From: Candidatus Methanoperedens sp.
Lineage (GTDB): Archaea > Halobacteriota > Methanosarcinia > Methanosarcinales > Methanoperedenaceae
Length of the DNA: 64,000 nt
NCBI GenBank assembly: GCA_023249105.1
Contig: JAHFDG010000017.1
Coordinates: forward strand, 1 to 64,000
Direction of reading: 5' to 3'
How positions within the stretch are numbered: the stretch's first letter is position 1; every line of letters starts with the position of its first letter. Shown one piece after another: positions 31,941 through 41,902 of the stretch. The notes beneath the pieces were generated by a model. That model was not told where the DNA came from, did no database searches, and saw nothing but the letters and a program-made list of their open reading frames with translations. The translations under genes and the position numbers were made by a program.

Positions 31941-33884
31941 ATGAATAGAACTGTTAATAAGAGAATTAAAGCTGGTCTAATCGCATTGCTACTGGCTTTC
32001 CTCCTAGCGGTCACAGCTCAGGCAGCCATACCTGTCAGCCCCCCTGAATCCCGCTTTGTTTGGGAGCCCGGGGAAAACCTGACATTCACATGGATGAACG
32101 AGAATTTTGATGGTTTCTATTACGATGCGCAAAGCAGAACAGGTAACGAATTCCTTACCATAAAGCTTGATAACATAAAGGACAGGTCTATACCAAAAGA
32201 CGGTATGATATATTCTACAACAGTTGAAACAGCCACTGCCAGATATAGTCCATTCGGAGAATATTCGGTTATTGGATTATTTGGAGAAAAATACCTGGCG
32301 GGATATCCGGAAGGTAAGAGCAAAATTACGGCTAAGAGCGGGATAAACCTCAACCAGCTCCATGGCATACTGATTGATGACGATGCCAGTTATTCCCTGG
32401 CTATGGGAAGCAACCTGGCCCTGAGTGAGGGTTATGTCCTTGAAATCACAGAGGTGAATGTAACCTGCGCTTGCGTGATTCTTTCACTAAAAAAGGACGA
32501 AATAAAGGTAGATACAGGTACAAGAAAAGTAGAAGCCGGGAAAAATTATATCTATGAGGCGCAGGGCCTGCCGATCATTGCTGTCCATATTGATTCTGTT
32601 TTTCAAGGGAAAGAAAAATCCTCGGTCACAATAAATGGTATTTTCCAAGTATCGCAATACGAAACGCTGGTCAGGAGAGGAGATAATCCTTTTGGAGTTA
32701 TGCGGGTGACTAATATATCCGATAAAAGTATTACGATGAAAAATGCAGCAGGTATCGTGGAATTGAAGCCCGGACAAATTATCGATATTGGCGAAATCAA
32801 TATGGGCGAATTAAAATTGAAAGTAGCGGATTCGGATACTCTCAGGGTTCATTTATACCAATATTGGCTCAATGAAAAAAGTAAACACAGGGGAGCTACA
32901 GGTTCAAACAACCTTACTTCCTGGGACGGTTTGAATTATGCAGGGTTTTTGTACGATGCAGATTCAGGTAATTATTCAGAGTCGCTTGTGATAACAAATA
33001 TGACTGGCAGGAGGATACCCGAAGGCGGTCTCACCTATACAAGTTACAGGCTGAGGAAGGTGCCTTACGCCATTACTAATATGAAAGGCATAAAATCCGC
33101 AGGAACTGACGAGTCGTATGTCACATTCAGCCTGGGCGGGAATCAGTATGCAGTGAAAAGCAATGGGCTTGCAAGAATGTTGATAGCGCATGGTGATAGT
33201 ATATCTGAAAAAAAGACACTTACAGTAGATGAAATTAATTTTAGGGAGGAAACAACATGGGAACTGGGTGAAGGATATGCTCTGACGGCTAAGGCAGTAG
33301 AAGTGAGTTCTAATCCTAGAAAAGCACGTCTGGTACTCAGCCGGAACGGTGTTATACTTGATGATATATGGTTGACAAGTGGAAATGCTTATAGATATTT
33401 CCAGCCTGGAGAAACCGGAACACCAAAACTTATCACATACCTTGATTCTGTACTTCAGAGCACCTCTGGTGTCGATATGATACAGCTTCGTTACACCTGG
33501 TTCGTGTCTGATAACGTCACCCAGATAAAAGAGGAGGATAGGCTGGGTGTGTTCAAAGTCACGGTAGTAGAGCCCGAGAGGATCGTATTAAAGAACAGGG
33601 TGCCGATCGAACTGAAAGCCGGAAGCAGTATAAACCTGTTCGGGAATCTCAGCTTTTTTGTGGAGAATTCGGATGAACTCAGGTTTTATCCGACCAGTGT
33701 GGGAGGTACGCAGGTAATGCCTGAGGGGGTTACTGAAAATTCAGTGCTGGAAACACCTGATGTAACCACTCCGGCTGGGACTTCCCCGGTTGGGGGCAGG
33801 GCAGAAAAGGCCTCCGGATTCGAAGCAGTTCTTTCAATCACGATAATCCTGGCAGTGTATATAGCCGGACGGAAGATGAAGTAA
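31941..33884 (+). CDS. S-layer protein with two Methanosarcina-type S-layer domains
   Basis: 647 residues. Signal peptide 1-30 (LLLAFLLAVTAQAA). Two copies of the DUF1608-type S-layer domain, about 40-305 and 330-600; paired landmarks are NFDGFYYDAQSRTGNEFLTI / NYAGFLYDADSGNYSESLVI, LSEGYVLEITEV / LGEGYALTAKAV, and two (D)RLGVFKVT-like strands. A Thr/Pro linker then leads to ASGFEAVLSITIILAVYIAG and RKMK, a PGF-CTERM-like sorting tail (SGF instead of PGF). Same layout as the major S-layer proteins of Methanosarcina. In the cell it forms or decorates the outer protein coat. Confidence 0.88.
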   Translation: MNRTVNKRIKAGLIALLLAFLLAVTAQAAIPVSPPESRFVWEPGENLTFTWMNENFDGFYYDAQSRTGNEFLTIKLDNIKDRSIPKDGMIYSTTVETATARYSPFGEYSVIGLFGEKYLAGYPEGKSKITAKSGINLNQLHGILIDDDASYSLAMGSNLALSEGYVLEITEVNVTCACVILSLKKDEIKVDTGTRKVEAGKNYIYEAQGLPIIAVHIDSVFQGKEKSSVTINGIFQVSQYETLVRRGDNPFGVMRVTNISDKSITMKNAAGIVELKPGQIIDIGEINMGELKLKVADSDTLRVHLYQYWLNEKSKHRGATGSNNLTSWDGLNYAGFLYDADSGNYSESLVITNMTGRRIPEGGLTYTSYRLRKVPYAITNMKGIKSAGTDESYVTFSLGGNQYAVKSNGLARMLIAHGDSISEKKTLTVDEINFREETTWELGEGYALTAKAVEVSSNPRKARLVLSRNGVILDDIWLTSGNAYRYFQPGETGTPKLITYLDSVLQSTSGVDMIQLRYTWFVSDNVTQIKEEDRLGVFKVTVVEPERIVLKNRVPIELKAGSSINLFGNLSFFVENSDELRFYPTSVGGTQVMPEGVTENSVLETPDVTTPAGTSPVGGRAEKASGFEAVLSITIILAVYIAGRKMK

Positions 33885-33899
33885 AAATGGAGAAATGAT

Positions 33900-35321
33900 G
33901 TGGTATCAAGGAATAAAATTGTAACAACCGTTATAATATTGCTATTACTATCGGTTCTGTCCAGCGGATGTACCGGAAAAAAGTATATGGTTCCGGCACC
34001 AGGCTCATTGCAGAAAGAAGCAGTGGATGTCTCATCTCAAAACGTAACCCAATCATCAAAAGAAGAAAATATACCTGAAATTAGCATAACTTCCGTCTCA
34101 AACATTTACATGCATGATAATTTAGATGACGAAGAAATTTATTTATTCAGCTGGGAAAATGTGCCTGGGAACGAAAGTCACAACCTGTTGAGTTTTCTCA
34201 AGAACGAACTCCGTTTTGACTGGGTGGAAAATGCGCAAATCACTAAAACCGGTAAGGAGAATGGAACTATCCGTGTTTTCAGGCATAGAGACTCAATCGA
34301 GATAATGCTCAATAATGAGAGCGCACTCATGAAAATCGGGGATTTAGGCTGCTACAATTTGTGGGTAAAAGAGGAAAATGGCACTCATAACGTATATAAC
34401 AAAAAACACGGGACTAAATATAATATTTCAGAAAGATATTATGCAGCATATGGCTTATCTATAAAAAACAATGGTTCAAACCCCATTGATTTTAAACTGA
34501 ACGGGTTGCATCTGCATGAAGGCAGCCGGATATTCAATGCCACGTCTCTTGAACCTTATGATAAAAATTCAAGTTTATTAGAGGTATTGCAGGATCTCGA
34601 AAACGAAAATAAATTACAGGACACAACCCTGCTTCCCGGTCAAAGTTTAAATGGAATTGTGGCTTTTCGCGTTAATTCACTGTATAATAAATCATTTTTA
34701 CTGAAGTACGATACAACGACTGTAACCTCAGCATCTTTTGAGAAAAGCATCGAAGCCCTCGCAGCAGCAGAATATTTTAATTACTCTGTGGCATTGGGCA
34801 TACCTCCATACGACCTTTATCACCTCAATAACTCCTATAAACCAATATTTGACAATTACAATACCTGGGCGAACTGGGTGAACAGGAGTATTTTCGAAAC
34901 CTTTCAAAAGTCTGACTTGGAGAGAATGAGAAAGTCGCCGCCAGATAATATACCCCGCATGGAGATGACCTATGCATTAAGGGTATTTCCCGAAAAAAAT
35001 TTAACAATGTTTCCCTTAGCAACACAGGAATTTTCCACAAATCTAATTGTTATGGATGATACAGGAGAGGAAATGATCAATACATCCGGAATTACAGGAG
35101 TGGCAGTCCTGCAAGATCAGACATATACATTATTTGAACCCAGATGGAAACTGATCATGCCTCAAATGAATTTTTCCAATGCCTATGTAGTGCGGATTTC
35201 ATTTTTGGGATATTCTTATGCCTCTGGTAGATTGAGCGTTAATAACCAGGATATCATACTCGATGATAAATTGAATATAATCGTAGTAAGAAATTATCCG
35301 GTTCATTTTAATGTAGATTGA
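33900..35321 (+). CDS. Surface lipoprotein, function unknown
   Basis: 473 residues from a GTG start with GGAG upstream. Lipoprotein signal: hydrophobic 9-22 then SSGCTGKK, with Cys24 as the lipid site. The mature part is Asn- and Ser-rich. Residues 95-190 include SFLKNELRFDWVENAQI ... YNLWVKEENGTHNVYNKK ... SERYYAAYGLSI, an order that echoes the module of the 30083 protein (NVFESKG..., YEIWKQDGKLNVY, GEKYYRISS). The C-terminal half has strands typical of Ig-like surface proteins. No catalytic motif seen. Confidence 0.6.
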   Translation: MVSRNKIVTTVIILLLLSVLSSGCTGKKYMVPAPGSLQKEAVDVSSQNVTQSSKEENIPEISITSVSNIYMHDNLDDEEIYLFSWENVPGNESHNLLSFLKNELRFDWVENAQITKTGKENGTIRVFRHRDSIEIMLNNESALMKIGDLGCYNLWVKEENGTHNVYNKKHGTKYNISERYYAAYGLSIKNNGSNPIDFKLNGLHLHEGSRIFNATSLEPYDKNSSLLEVLQDLENENKLQDTTLLPGQSLNGIVAFRVNSLYNKSFLLKYDTTTVTSASFEKSIEALAAAEYFNYSVALGIPPYDLYHLNNSYKPIFDNYNTWANWVNRSIFETFQKSDLERMRKSPPDNIPRMEMTYALRVFPEKNLTMFPLATQEFSTNLIVMDDTGEEMINTSGITGVAVLQDQTYTLFEPRWKLIMPQMNFSNAYVVRISFLGYSYASGRLSVNNQDIILDDKLNIIVVRNYPVHFNVD

Positions 35322-35389
35322 TCATGGTTTTCAAGAACCGCCTGGTCAGGATACGGTAGCTGGGAAGAGGATATAGGAGATGCGAAATC

Positions 35390-36718
35390 ATGAAAATAAA
35401 TTCGATATGTAAACCTGTGTTTTTTTCAGGAATAATAGCCCTGTCACTCTTATTGTTTGCAGGAAGCGCGGGCGCAGCACCATCCGAAGACTGGAACAGG
35501 ACTTTCAGGGACGCAGGTAATTCCTCCGCTTACTCAGTCCAGCAGACCCCAGATGGAGGTTATCTCATTTCGGGCTCTACCTGCTCTTCGTATGAGCCGT
35601 TGCAATGCAGTCCGTGGCTTCTCAAGACGGATGCAGACGGTAACGAACTGTGGAACAAAACATTCTCAAGTGATTACGGAACTCGCTCTCTCCTTCAGAC
35701 CGCAGATGGAGGATATATTTTTGCGGGCAGGTCGCTCGTAAAAGTCGATGTAAACGGCAGCGAGCAGTGGGCTAAGACAATTGGCGGAACCATCTATTCT
35801 GTTCAGGGGACTTCGGATGGAGGGTATATCGGCGCCGGAATAATTCCGGAAGCGCCGGGGAGCGACCATCCCAATGGCTGGCTCATCAAAGTAGATGAAA
35901 ACGGTGATGAGCAATGGAACAGGACATTCTGGGGATTGGGCTTTTGCATAATAGAATCTGTCCAGCAGACCGCAGATGGCGGATATGTACTTGCAGGCTA
36001 TAGAACAGGTCGTGAAGATTGGGGTGGTTCATGGCTCATTAGAGTGGATGCAAATGGTAACGAGTTGTGGAACAGAACGTTCGGGGCGTGGAACAGGACT
36101 TTCGGAGGTCTCGGGGAATGGACTAACTCTGTCCAGCAGACCACAGATGGAGGCTATATACTGGCAGGACGCGGTTTCTTGTTAATTAAGACTGATGCAA
36201 ACGGTAATATGCAGTGGGGCAAAAACAAGAAATTCAAAGGAAAAGAACTTGCTGTGGCAAATTCTTTCCGGCATACCTCGGATGGAGGGTATATTATAAC
36301 CGGAGATGCATATTCAGAAGGGGGCTTCAATAAGGAAAGCTGGCTCATGAAGGCAGATGAAAACGGCAACGAGCAATGGAATATGACGTTCGGGGGAGCG
36401 CAGAATTCCGAAGCGTATTCTGTCCAGCAGACAAAAGACGGAAGCTATATAATTGCAGGTACAACCTTCTCGAGCACTGGTGGAAGTTATGCATGGCTGA
36501 GAAAAGTTAGCGGAGAACAAAACGGAACTTCAAAAACTCCGGGCCTGGCTGAACCGCTGATGGCGAGACAAACAGCAACGTTTACAGCAGGCCCGACACA
36601 AACCCTGACGGCAGTTCCAGCCGAAACCAGTACAGTAACCACTCCCGAAAAGGCTGCCGGGTTTGAGGCAGTTCTGGCAATCGCAATACTTCTGGCAGCA
36701 AGGCGAAAGGAAAGGTAA
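35390..36718 (+). CDS. Surface beta-propeller protein with SVQQT-DGGY repeats
   Basis: 442 residues: signal peptide 1-30, seven repeats of the type SVQQTxDGGYxxAG with following W-L-x-K-x-D-x-N-G-x-x-W blades (for example at about 47, 102, 131, 181, 232, 279, 337), and a C-terminal sorting tail AAGFEAVLAIAILLAARRKER (citing residues 419-439). This repeat is a seven-bladed propeller as in archaeal and bacterial delta-60/PQQ-like surface proteins. Propellers bind proteins or sugars; this one is anchored outside through the tail. Shares the tail with the S-layer protein. Confidence 0.85.
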   Translation: MKINSICKPVFFSGIIALSLLLFAGSAGAAPSEDWNRTFRDAGNSSAYSVQQTPDGGYLISGSTCSSYEPLQCSPWLLKTDADGNELWNKTFSSDYGTRSLLQTADGGYIFAGRSLVKVDVNGSEQWAKTIGGTIYSVQGTSDGGYIGAGIIPEAPGSDHPNGWLIKVDENGDEQWNRTFWGLGFCIIESVQQTADGGYVLAGYRTGREDWGGSWLIRVDANGNELWNRTFGAWNRTFGGLGEWTNSVQQTTDGGYILAGRGFLLIKTDANGNMQWGKNKKFKGKELAVANSFRHTSDGGYIITGDAYSEGGFNKESWLMKADENGNEQWNMTFGGAQNSEAYSVQQTKDGSYIIAGTTFSSTGGSYAWLRKVSGEQNGTSKTPGLAEPLMARQTATFTAGPTQTLTAVPAETSTVTTPEKAAGFEAVLAIAILLAARRKER

Positions 36719-36761
36719 ACGCCTGGAAAGGAAAAGCCATTAAGGAACCTGCATGGAAAAA

Positions 36762-36771
36762 CCTTTAAATA
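36762..36771 (+). promoter_or_regulatory. BRE/TATA promoter of psmB
   Basis: GAAAAA followed by CCTTTAAATA, a textbook archaeal BRE-TATA pair, ends 68 bases before the psmB ATG. A leader of about 45 bases is predicted. Confidence 0.65.
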
Positions 36772-36839
36772 CCCCTAAACAGATTATATAATGCTAATTT
36801 TCTCATTTTTAGTGATGAGGTATTTAAGAGGTATTTAAA

Positions 36840-37469
36840 ATGGATAACATGGAATACAAAGGAACCACCACAATCGGGTTAGTTTGCGATACAGGTGTAG
36901 TTTTGGCTACAGAGAGGAGAGCTACGATGGGGCACTTTATTGCAAGTAAAGATGCAAAAAAGGTCTACCAGATAGATGACCTTATAGCAATGACCACAGC
37001 CGGCTCGGTAGGAGATGCACAAAGACTCGTAAAATGGATGCAAGTCGAATCAAAACTTTATAAAATGCGCAGGGAAGAGCCCATGACCGTGAAAGGACTA
37101 GTCAGCATGCTTGCGAATATCCTGAGCGGCAATAGGTATTATCCTTATTTTGTACAGCTTCTTGTCGGCGGGGTTGACAAAAACGGGCCCGGCATATATT
37201 CACTTGACGCAGTTGGCGGAATAATTGAAGAGAAAAAGGCAGTGTCAACAGGCTCAGGTTCACCAATGGCTTACGGCGTGCTTGAAGATAGATATAAAGA
37301 AAATATGCCTATCGATGAAGGGGTCGAACTTGCCGTACGTGCATTGCACAATGCCATGAAACGTGATTCCGCATCCGGTGATGGTATCAATGTAGTAAAA
37401 ATCACTGCTGATGGATATGTTGAGGTAGAAGACGCCAAAGTTAAGAAATTGCGCGATACCTTTACATAA
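36840..37469 (+). CDS. psmB: Proteasome beta subunit
   Basis: A 209-residue N-terminal nucleophile hydrolase, the proteolytic subunit of the 20S proteasome. The short propeptide MDNMEYKG is followed by TTTIG, so Thr9 is exposed by self-cleavage; the catalytic Asp (about residue 25, [13 protein letters not shown]) and Lys (about 41, [10 protein letters not shown]) and the [11 protein letters not shown] motif are present. Next to it is the aCPSF1 gene, a neighbourhood kept in many euryarchaea. It has its own strong promoter. Confidence 0.96.
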   Translation: MDNMEYKGTTTIGLVCDTGVVLATERRATMGHFIASKDAKKVYQIDDLIAMTTAGSVGDAQRLVKWMQVESKLYKMRREEPMTVKGLVSMLANILSGNRYYPYFVQLLVGGVDKNGPGIYSLDAVGGIIEEKKAVSTGSGSPMAYGVLEDRYKENMPIDEGVELAVRALHNAMKRDSASGDGINVVKITADGYVEVEDAKVKKLRDTFT

Positions 37470-37470
37470 C

Positions 37471-37489
37471 TTTTTATTTTATTTTTTTG
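37471..37489 (+). terminator. T-rich tract after psmB
   Basis: TTTTTATTTTATTTTTTTG directly after the psmB stop. Archaeal termination depends on U-rich ends cut by FttA/aCPSF1, the product of the very next gene. Confidence 0.55.
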
Positions 37490-37510
37490 TATCCTGGAAG
37501 GAAAACAACG

Positions 37511-39424
37511 ATGACAGTTGAAGAAGTATTAAATGATTTAAAACAGAAAATAAGGGGACATCTCCCCAAAGATATAACCATATCCGATGTGGATTTTGAA
37601 GGCCCGGAGCTTGTTATATACACCGAAGAGCCAAGGAAATTCGCGGATAATGGCGATATCATTAAGAGCCTTGCAAAGGAATTGAGAAAACGACTTGTGG
37701 TCAGACCTGACCCGAAAGTCCTTGCCCAGCCTGAGGAAGCGATTACCGCAATTTCAAAAATCGTTCCACCCGAAGCGGGAATATCGAACCATTTTTTTGA
37801 TGTTGATACAGGGGAAGTAATAATCGAAGCCGAGAAGCCGGGTCTTGTCATAGGCAGGCATGGCGAAACTCTGCGGGAAATCACAAAAGATATCGGATGG
37901 ACGCCAAAAGTAGTCCGGACGCCTCCTATGAAATCAACTACGGTGAATAATATCCGCCAGTTTATGCGCACCAATAAGGATGAGAGAAAGGCGCTTCTTA
38001 AAACCATTGGCAGAAAGATACATCGCGGTATCTCTTCCAAGGATAAATGGGTGAGAATGACCACCCTGGGCGCATGCCGCGAAGTAGGACGCAGCTGCTT
38101 TTTACTGTCAACCCCTGAAACCAGAATATTGATCGACTGCGGCGTAAACGTAAGCGGGGAAGATAATGGGACGCCGTATCTTTACGTGCCCGAAGTGCAG
38201 CCAATAAGCCAGATAGATGCCGTTATACTGACGCATGCGCACCTTGACCACATTGGTCTTGTGCCTTTGCTGTATAAATACGGTTTCGAAGGGCCGGTTT
38301 ATTGCACTCCGCCTACACGCGACTTAATGGCGTTATTACAATTGGACTATATCGATGTCGCTGCCCGTGAAGGAAGGAAAATCCCATACGAATCAGCCAT
38401 GATACGCGAAGTCCTGAAACATACTATTACACTGAATTACGGGGATGTTACGGATATTGGTCCTGATATGAAGCTCACATTCCATAACGCGGGCCATATA
38501 CTGGGCTCTTCCGTCGCGCATTTCCATGTAGGCGACGGTTTGTACAATATTGCTTTTACCGGGGATTTCAAATATGAAAAAACACGCCTGTTTGACCCGG
38601 CAATTAATGACTACCCACGCGTTGAAACTGTTGTAATGGAAGCAACATACGGCGGCTCAAGGGACATGCAGCCATCAAGAAAGGATGCAGAAAGGCACCT
38701 GCAGGAAATAGCGAAAGAGACTCTTGATAACGGGGGAAATCTCCTTATCCCGACATTTGCCGTAGGAAGAAGCCAGGAAGTCATGATTGTGCTTGAAGAA
38801 GCCATACGCAAAGGATTCATCGGGGATGTCCCTGTCTATCTTGACGGCATGATATACGAAGCCACTGCAATTCATACCACACATCCCGAATACCTGAATA
38901 ATGAACTCAGGAACCAGATTTTCCACAAGGGCATGAACCCATTCCTTGCAAAATGTTTCGTTCAGGTGGATTCAAAAGAAAAACGCCAGAGAATCATAGA
39001 TGACCGCGAACCCTGTATTGTTCTTGCAACTTCAGGCATGATGAACGGCGGGCCGGTCATGGAATATTTGAAAGCATTCGGGCCTGAAGAGAAGAATACG
39101 CTGGTTTTCGTAGGTTACCAGGCTGAAGGCACACTTGGCAGGCGCATCCAGAAAGGCTGGAAGGAAATACCCATGCACGCCGGCGGAGGGAAGACGGAAA
39201 CGGTAAAAATCAATATGCATATTGATACAGTTGATGGATTCTCAGGTCATTCGGACAGGATGCAGCTTATGGAATTTGTCAGGAAAATGAGACCCAGGCC
39301 GGAACATATCATAACCCAGCATGGGGATGAGAAGAACTGCATGGACCTGGCAAGTTCGATATACAGGAAGTTCAAGATAGAGACGCGGGCGCCGATGAAC
39401 CTTGAGACGATAAGGCTGGCTTAG
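37511..39424 (+). CDS. fttA: Transcription termination ribonuclease aCPSF1 / FttA
   Basis: 637 residues from ATG 37511 ([14 protein letters not shown]); the open frame starts eight codons earlier in the T-rich tract. Two N-terminal KH domains (about 1-140, including [12 protein letters not shown]), a metallo-beta-lactamase domain with [11 protein letters not shown] (about 242) and a beta-CASP domain (about 385-510), ending with the GFSGHSDR and HGDEKNC motifs. Known in methanogens as the archaeal CPSF73-like endonuclease that cuts U-rich 3' ends and ends transcription. It lies directly behind psmB with one U-rich tract between them and another after its own stop. Confidence 0.95.
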   Translation: MTVEEVLNDLKQKIRGHLPKDITISDVDFEGPELVIYTEEPRKFADNGDIIKSLAKELRKRLVVRPDPKVLAQPEEAITAISKIVPPEAGISNHFFDVDTGEVIIEAEKPGLVIGRHGETLREITKDIGWTPKVVRTPPMKSTTVNNIRQFMRTNKDERKALLKTIGRKIHRGISSKDKWVRMTTLGACREVGRSCFLLSTPETRILIDCGVNVSGEDNGTPYLYVPEVQPISQIDAVILTHAHLDHIGLVPLLYKYGFEGPVYCTPPTRDLMALLQLDYIDVAAREGRKIPYESAMIREVLKHTITLNYGDVTDIGPDMKLTFHNAGHILGSSVAHFHVGDGLYNIAFTGDFKYEKTRLFDPAINDYPRVETVVMEATYGGSRDMQPSRKDAERHLQEIAKETLDNGGNLLIPTFAVGRSQEVMIVLEEAIRKGFIGDVPVYLDGMIYEATAIHTTHPEYLNNELRNQIFHKGMNPFLAKCFVQVDSKEKRQRIIDDREPCIVLATSGMMNGGPVMEYLKAFGPEEKNTLVFVGYQAEGTLGRRIQKGWKEIPMHAGGGKTETVKINMHIDTVDGFSGHSDRMQLMEFVRKMRPRPEHIITQHGDEKNCMDLASSIYRKFKIETRAPMNLETIRLA

Positions 39425-39434
39425 GGTTTCTGGG

Positions 39435-39447
39435 TTTTTTTATTTTT
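39435..39447 (+). terminator. T-rich tract after aCPSF1
   Basis: TTTTTTTATTTTT ten bases after the stop; a natural site for U-rich termination. Confidence 0.55.
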
Positions 39448-39541
39448 AAAGGATGTTAAACAGTCATAATGGCATGCTTTTGCAAAAACTATGTCATTGA
39501 TAATAGCAAGGTTTTTAATAAACTAAGTCATTTATAACATC

Positions 39542-40837
39542 ATGGATATCGAAGAAATAAAAAAAATAATCATTGATCAAAGAGAAGAGATTGATGATAC
39601 CTTCAAGAAGAAAATAATAATAAACAGGGAGATACCGAAAGAAGAACTGTTAAAGTCCCTTGAACATCCGAATATACTGGCGTTATTGGGGGTAAGAAGG
39701 TGCGGGAAATCAATGCTTTCCCATATGCTCATCAGGGGACGTAAATACGGATACATTAATTTTGACGATGAAAGAGTTTTTGGAATCGAGGTAGAAGACC
39801 TGAACAATGTTTTACAGGCGTTTTATGAACTATATGGAACAGACCTGGAGTATTTGATTCTTGATGAAATCCAGAATGTTCCCGGGTGGGAACTATTTGC
39901 CAATAGGCTCAGAAGGACAAAAATGGTTATCCTGACAGGAAGCAATGCAAAACTTTTGTCCGGGGAACTGGCAACGCATTTAACCGGAAGATACGTGGAT
40001 TTTACATTATACCCTTTTTGTTTTAAAGAATTTTTAGAATTAAAAGGAGTGAAACCGGATATTTACTCGACAAAAAGCATAGCTGAGATAAAAAACACAC
40101 TGAGGGAATACATCAAAATCGGCGGATTCCCCGAAGCTCATATTTTTGGAAAAGGAATGACCACAAGGATATATGAAGATATAATACACAAAGACATAAT
40201 CTCACGGTACAGGATAAAGAATAAAAAGACATTTTCTGATATTGCAAGATACCTGATTTCAAATTTTTCAAGCGAATTTACCTTCAGTAAATTGAAAAAC
40301 ATAACAGACACAAAAAACGTCCACACAGTAAAAAACTATGTCGAATATCTGGAATCGTCATATCTCATTCTGCCTGTAAAAAGGTTCACGTTTAAATTGA
40401 AAGAGCAGATGTTAGCTCCCAGAAAAGTCTATTGTATAGATACAGGTATTATAAATTCGATAGCTTTCAAGTTTTCAGAGGATATTGGAAAGGTCATGGA
40501 GAATCTGGTTGCAATAGAACTTCACAGGAGAAAATCTTATTATGGCGCAGCAGAGGTTTATTACTGGAAAGACCACCAGCAAAAGGAAGTGGATTTTGTA
40601 CTGAAGGAAGGGGATGCAATAAAAGAATTGATTCAGGTGAGTTATGCGTCAAGTGAAAATGATATTGAGGAACGGGAAATAACGGCTCTGCTCAAAGCAT
40701 CGGAGGAGTTAAATTGCGGAAATCTGAGTATAATAACGTGGGATTATGAAGGGGATATCGGAAACATAAAATGTTTACCTTTATGGAAATGGCTGCTCAT
40801 GGCGCCTGATTTTTCAAATTATTCATTAAAGTCGTGA
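39542..40837 (+). CDS. AAA-type ATPase with DUF4143 C-terminus, copy 1
   Basis: 431 residues. Walker A GVRRCGKSML (about 52), Walker B LILDEIQNVPGWE (about 103), sensor LTGSNAKLLSGELATHLTGR (about 133), and a C-terminal DUF4143 domain (about 220-400, YWKDHQQKEVDFVLKEG) that resembles restriction-endonuclease-like folds with E-V-D-F. These proteins are very common in archaea, present in many copies and of unknown role. The paralogue at 51608 has the same motif set, but they are clearly diverged. Two imperfect copies of GTCATTNATA lie in the promoter (39493 and 39527). Confidence 0.85.
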   Translation: MDIEEIKKIIIDQREEIDDTFKKKIIINREIPKEELLKSLEHPNILALLGVRRCGKSMLSHMLIRGRKYGYINFDDERVFGIEVEDLNNVLQAFYELYGTDLEYLILDEIQNVPGWELFANRLRRTKMVILTGSNAKLLSGELATHLTGRYVDFTLYPFCFKEFLELKGVKPDIYSTKSIAEIKNTLREYIKIGGFPEAHIFGKGMTTRIYEDIIHKDIISRYRIKNKKTFSDIARYLISNFSSEFTFSKLKNITDTKNVHTVKNYVEYLESSYLILPVKRFTFKLKEQMLAPRKVYCIDTGIINSIAFKFSEDIGKVMENLVAIELHRRKSYYGAAEVYYWKDHQQKEVDFVLKEGDAIKELIQVSYASSENDIEEREITALLKASEELNCGNLSIITWDYEGDIGNIKCLPLWKWLLMAPDFSNYSLKS

Positions 40838-40847
40838 GTTTCGCAAA

Positions 40848-41816
40848 CTACACCTGTTTCTCGAAGTGCTCATACCCCTGCGCTTTCATTTCTTCCAGCC
40901 TGCCATCAGCCTTTTCAATGAAAAATCCCTCTTCAACAACTTCCCCGATAACGGTTAGAGGGCAGGCTTTTCTTGCCTTCTCAATCTTATCCGGCGCAAC
41001 TGTAAATAGAAGCTCAAAATCCCCGCCTGTATAAACAACCGCTTTTAGCAGTTCCCCGCCTTTCAATAATTTCTTGACAGCGGGCAGCACAGGGAGCCTG
41101 CTTTCATATATTTTAAATCCCACGCCGCTTGTTTTGCCAATGTCATGAAGTGAAAGAGCAAGCCCGTCGCTTATATCCATCATGGAGGTAACTGCGCCGC
41201 TCTCCGCAAGCGCCATGCCTTCATTTATTCTCGGAAAAGGTTCTAACAGCGCCTTCAAAATCTCCTGACTGACCGGGATTTCCTTGTCCAAAGCGATGAG
41301 CGCTGCCCCTGCCGTGCCAATATTACCTGTCACGCATACAAAATCCCCTATTTCTGCCCCGCTTCTGCGAATGAGCAAATCCTTATTTACAAGCCCGAAC
41401 GCCGTTCCCACCATCGTGAGCTCATCATTGGAATCAGTATCTCCCCCTATTATTTGCGTCCCGGACTTTTCGGCGCACTCATCCATGCCCCTGGCTATCT
41501 CCTCGATAAAACCAAGTTCGGTATCAGGCGGAATTCCCATAGCCATTACAACGCCAAGAGGCCGGGCGCCTTTGGATGCAAGGTCGCTCAGGTTAACCGC
41601 AACCGACATCCATCCTATCTGCCGTCCGGTCATCCGGAGAGGAAAATCAGTCTTGCGATGAAGCATGTCGGTGGTGATGAGAAGGTAATCCTCACCTCCA
41701 ATATCAAGTACCGCGCAATCATCTTCTCCTGCCCCCAGGATTGTGTTCTCCTGTCTTGCAAGTAATTTCGCTATGCGCGCTATCAATTCCCGTTCAGTGA
41801 GTTCGCTGGCTTTCAT
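40848..41816 (-). CDS. thiL: Thiamine-monophosphate kinase
   Basis: A 322-residue PurM-like kinase that turns thiamine phosphate into thiamine diphosphate. Seen: GAGEDDCAVLDIGG near residue 23 (family motif), LITTDMLH, VNLSDLASKGARPL (about 74), IGGDTDSNDEL (about 118), VTGNIGTAGAAL and SMMDISDGLALSL. Length is typical. It converges with the ATPase gene at 39542 and diverges from tatC. Together with thiC in the operon downstream it indicates thiamine synthesis. Confidence 0.93.
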   Translation of the reverse strand: MKASELTERELIARIAKLLARQENTILGAGEDDCAVLDIGGEDYLLITTDMLHRKTDFPLRMTGRQIGWMSVAVNLSDLASKGARPLGVVMAMGIPPDTELGFIEEIARGMDECAEKSGTQIIGGDTDSNDELTMVGTAFGLVNKDLLIRRSGAEIGDFVCVTGNIGTAGAALIALDKEIPVSQEILKALLEPFPRINEGMALAESGAVTSMMDISDGLALSLHDIGKTSGVGFKIYESRLPVLPAVKKLLKGGELLKAVVYTGGDFELLFTVAPDKIEKARKACPLTVIGEVVEEGFFIEKADGRLEEMKAQGYEHFEKQV

Positions 41817-41902
41817 TCAATGATAATTTACTTCAATCATTATTGAACTTATCTTTTATTCTTGCACCATGTTTATAAAGAATAAGGGCTCAGTAAATCG
41901 TA

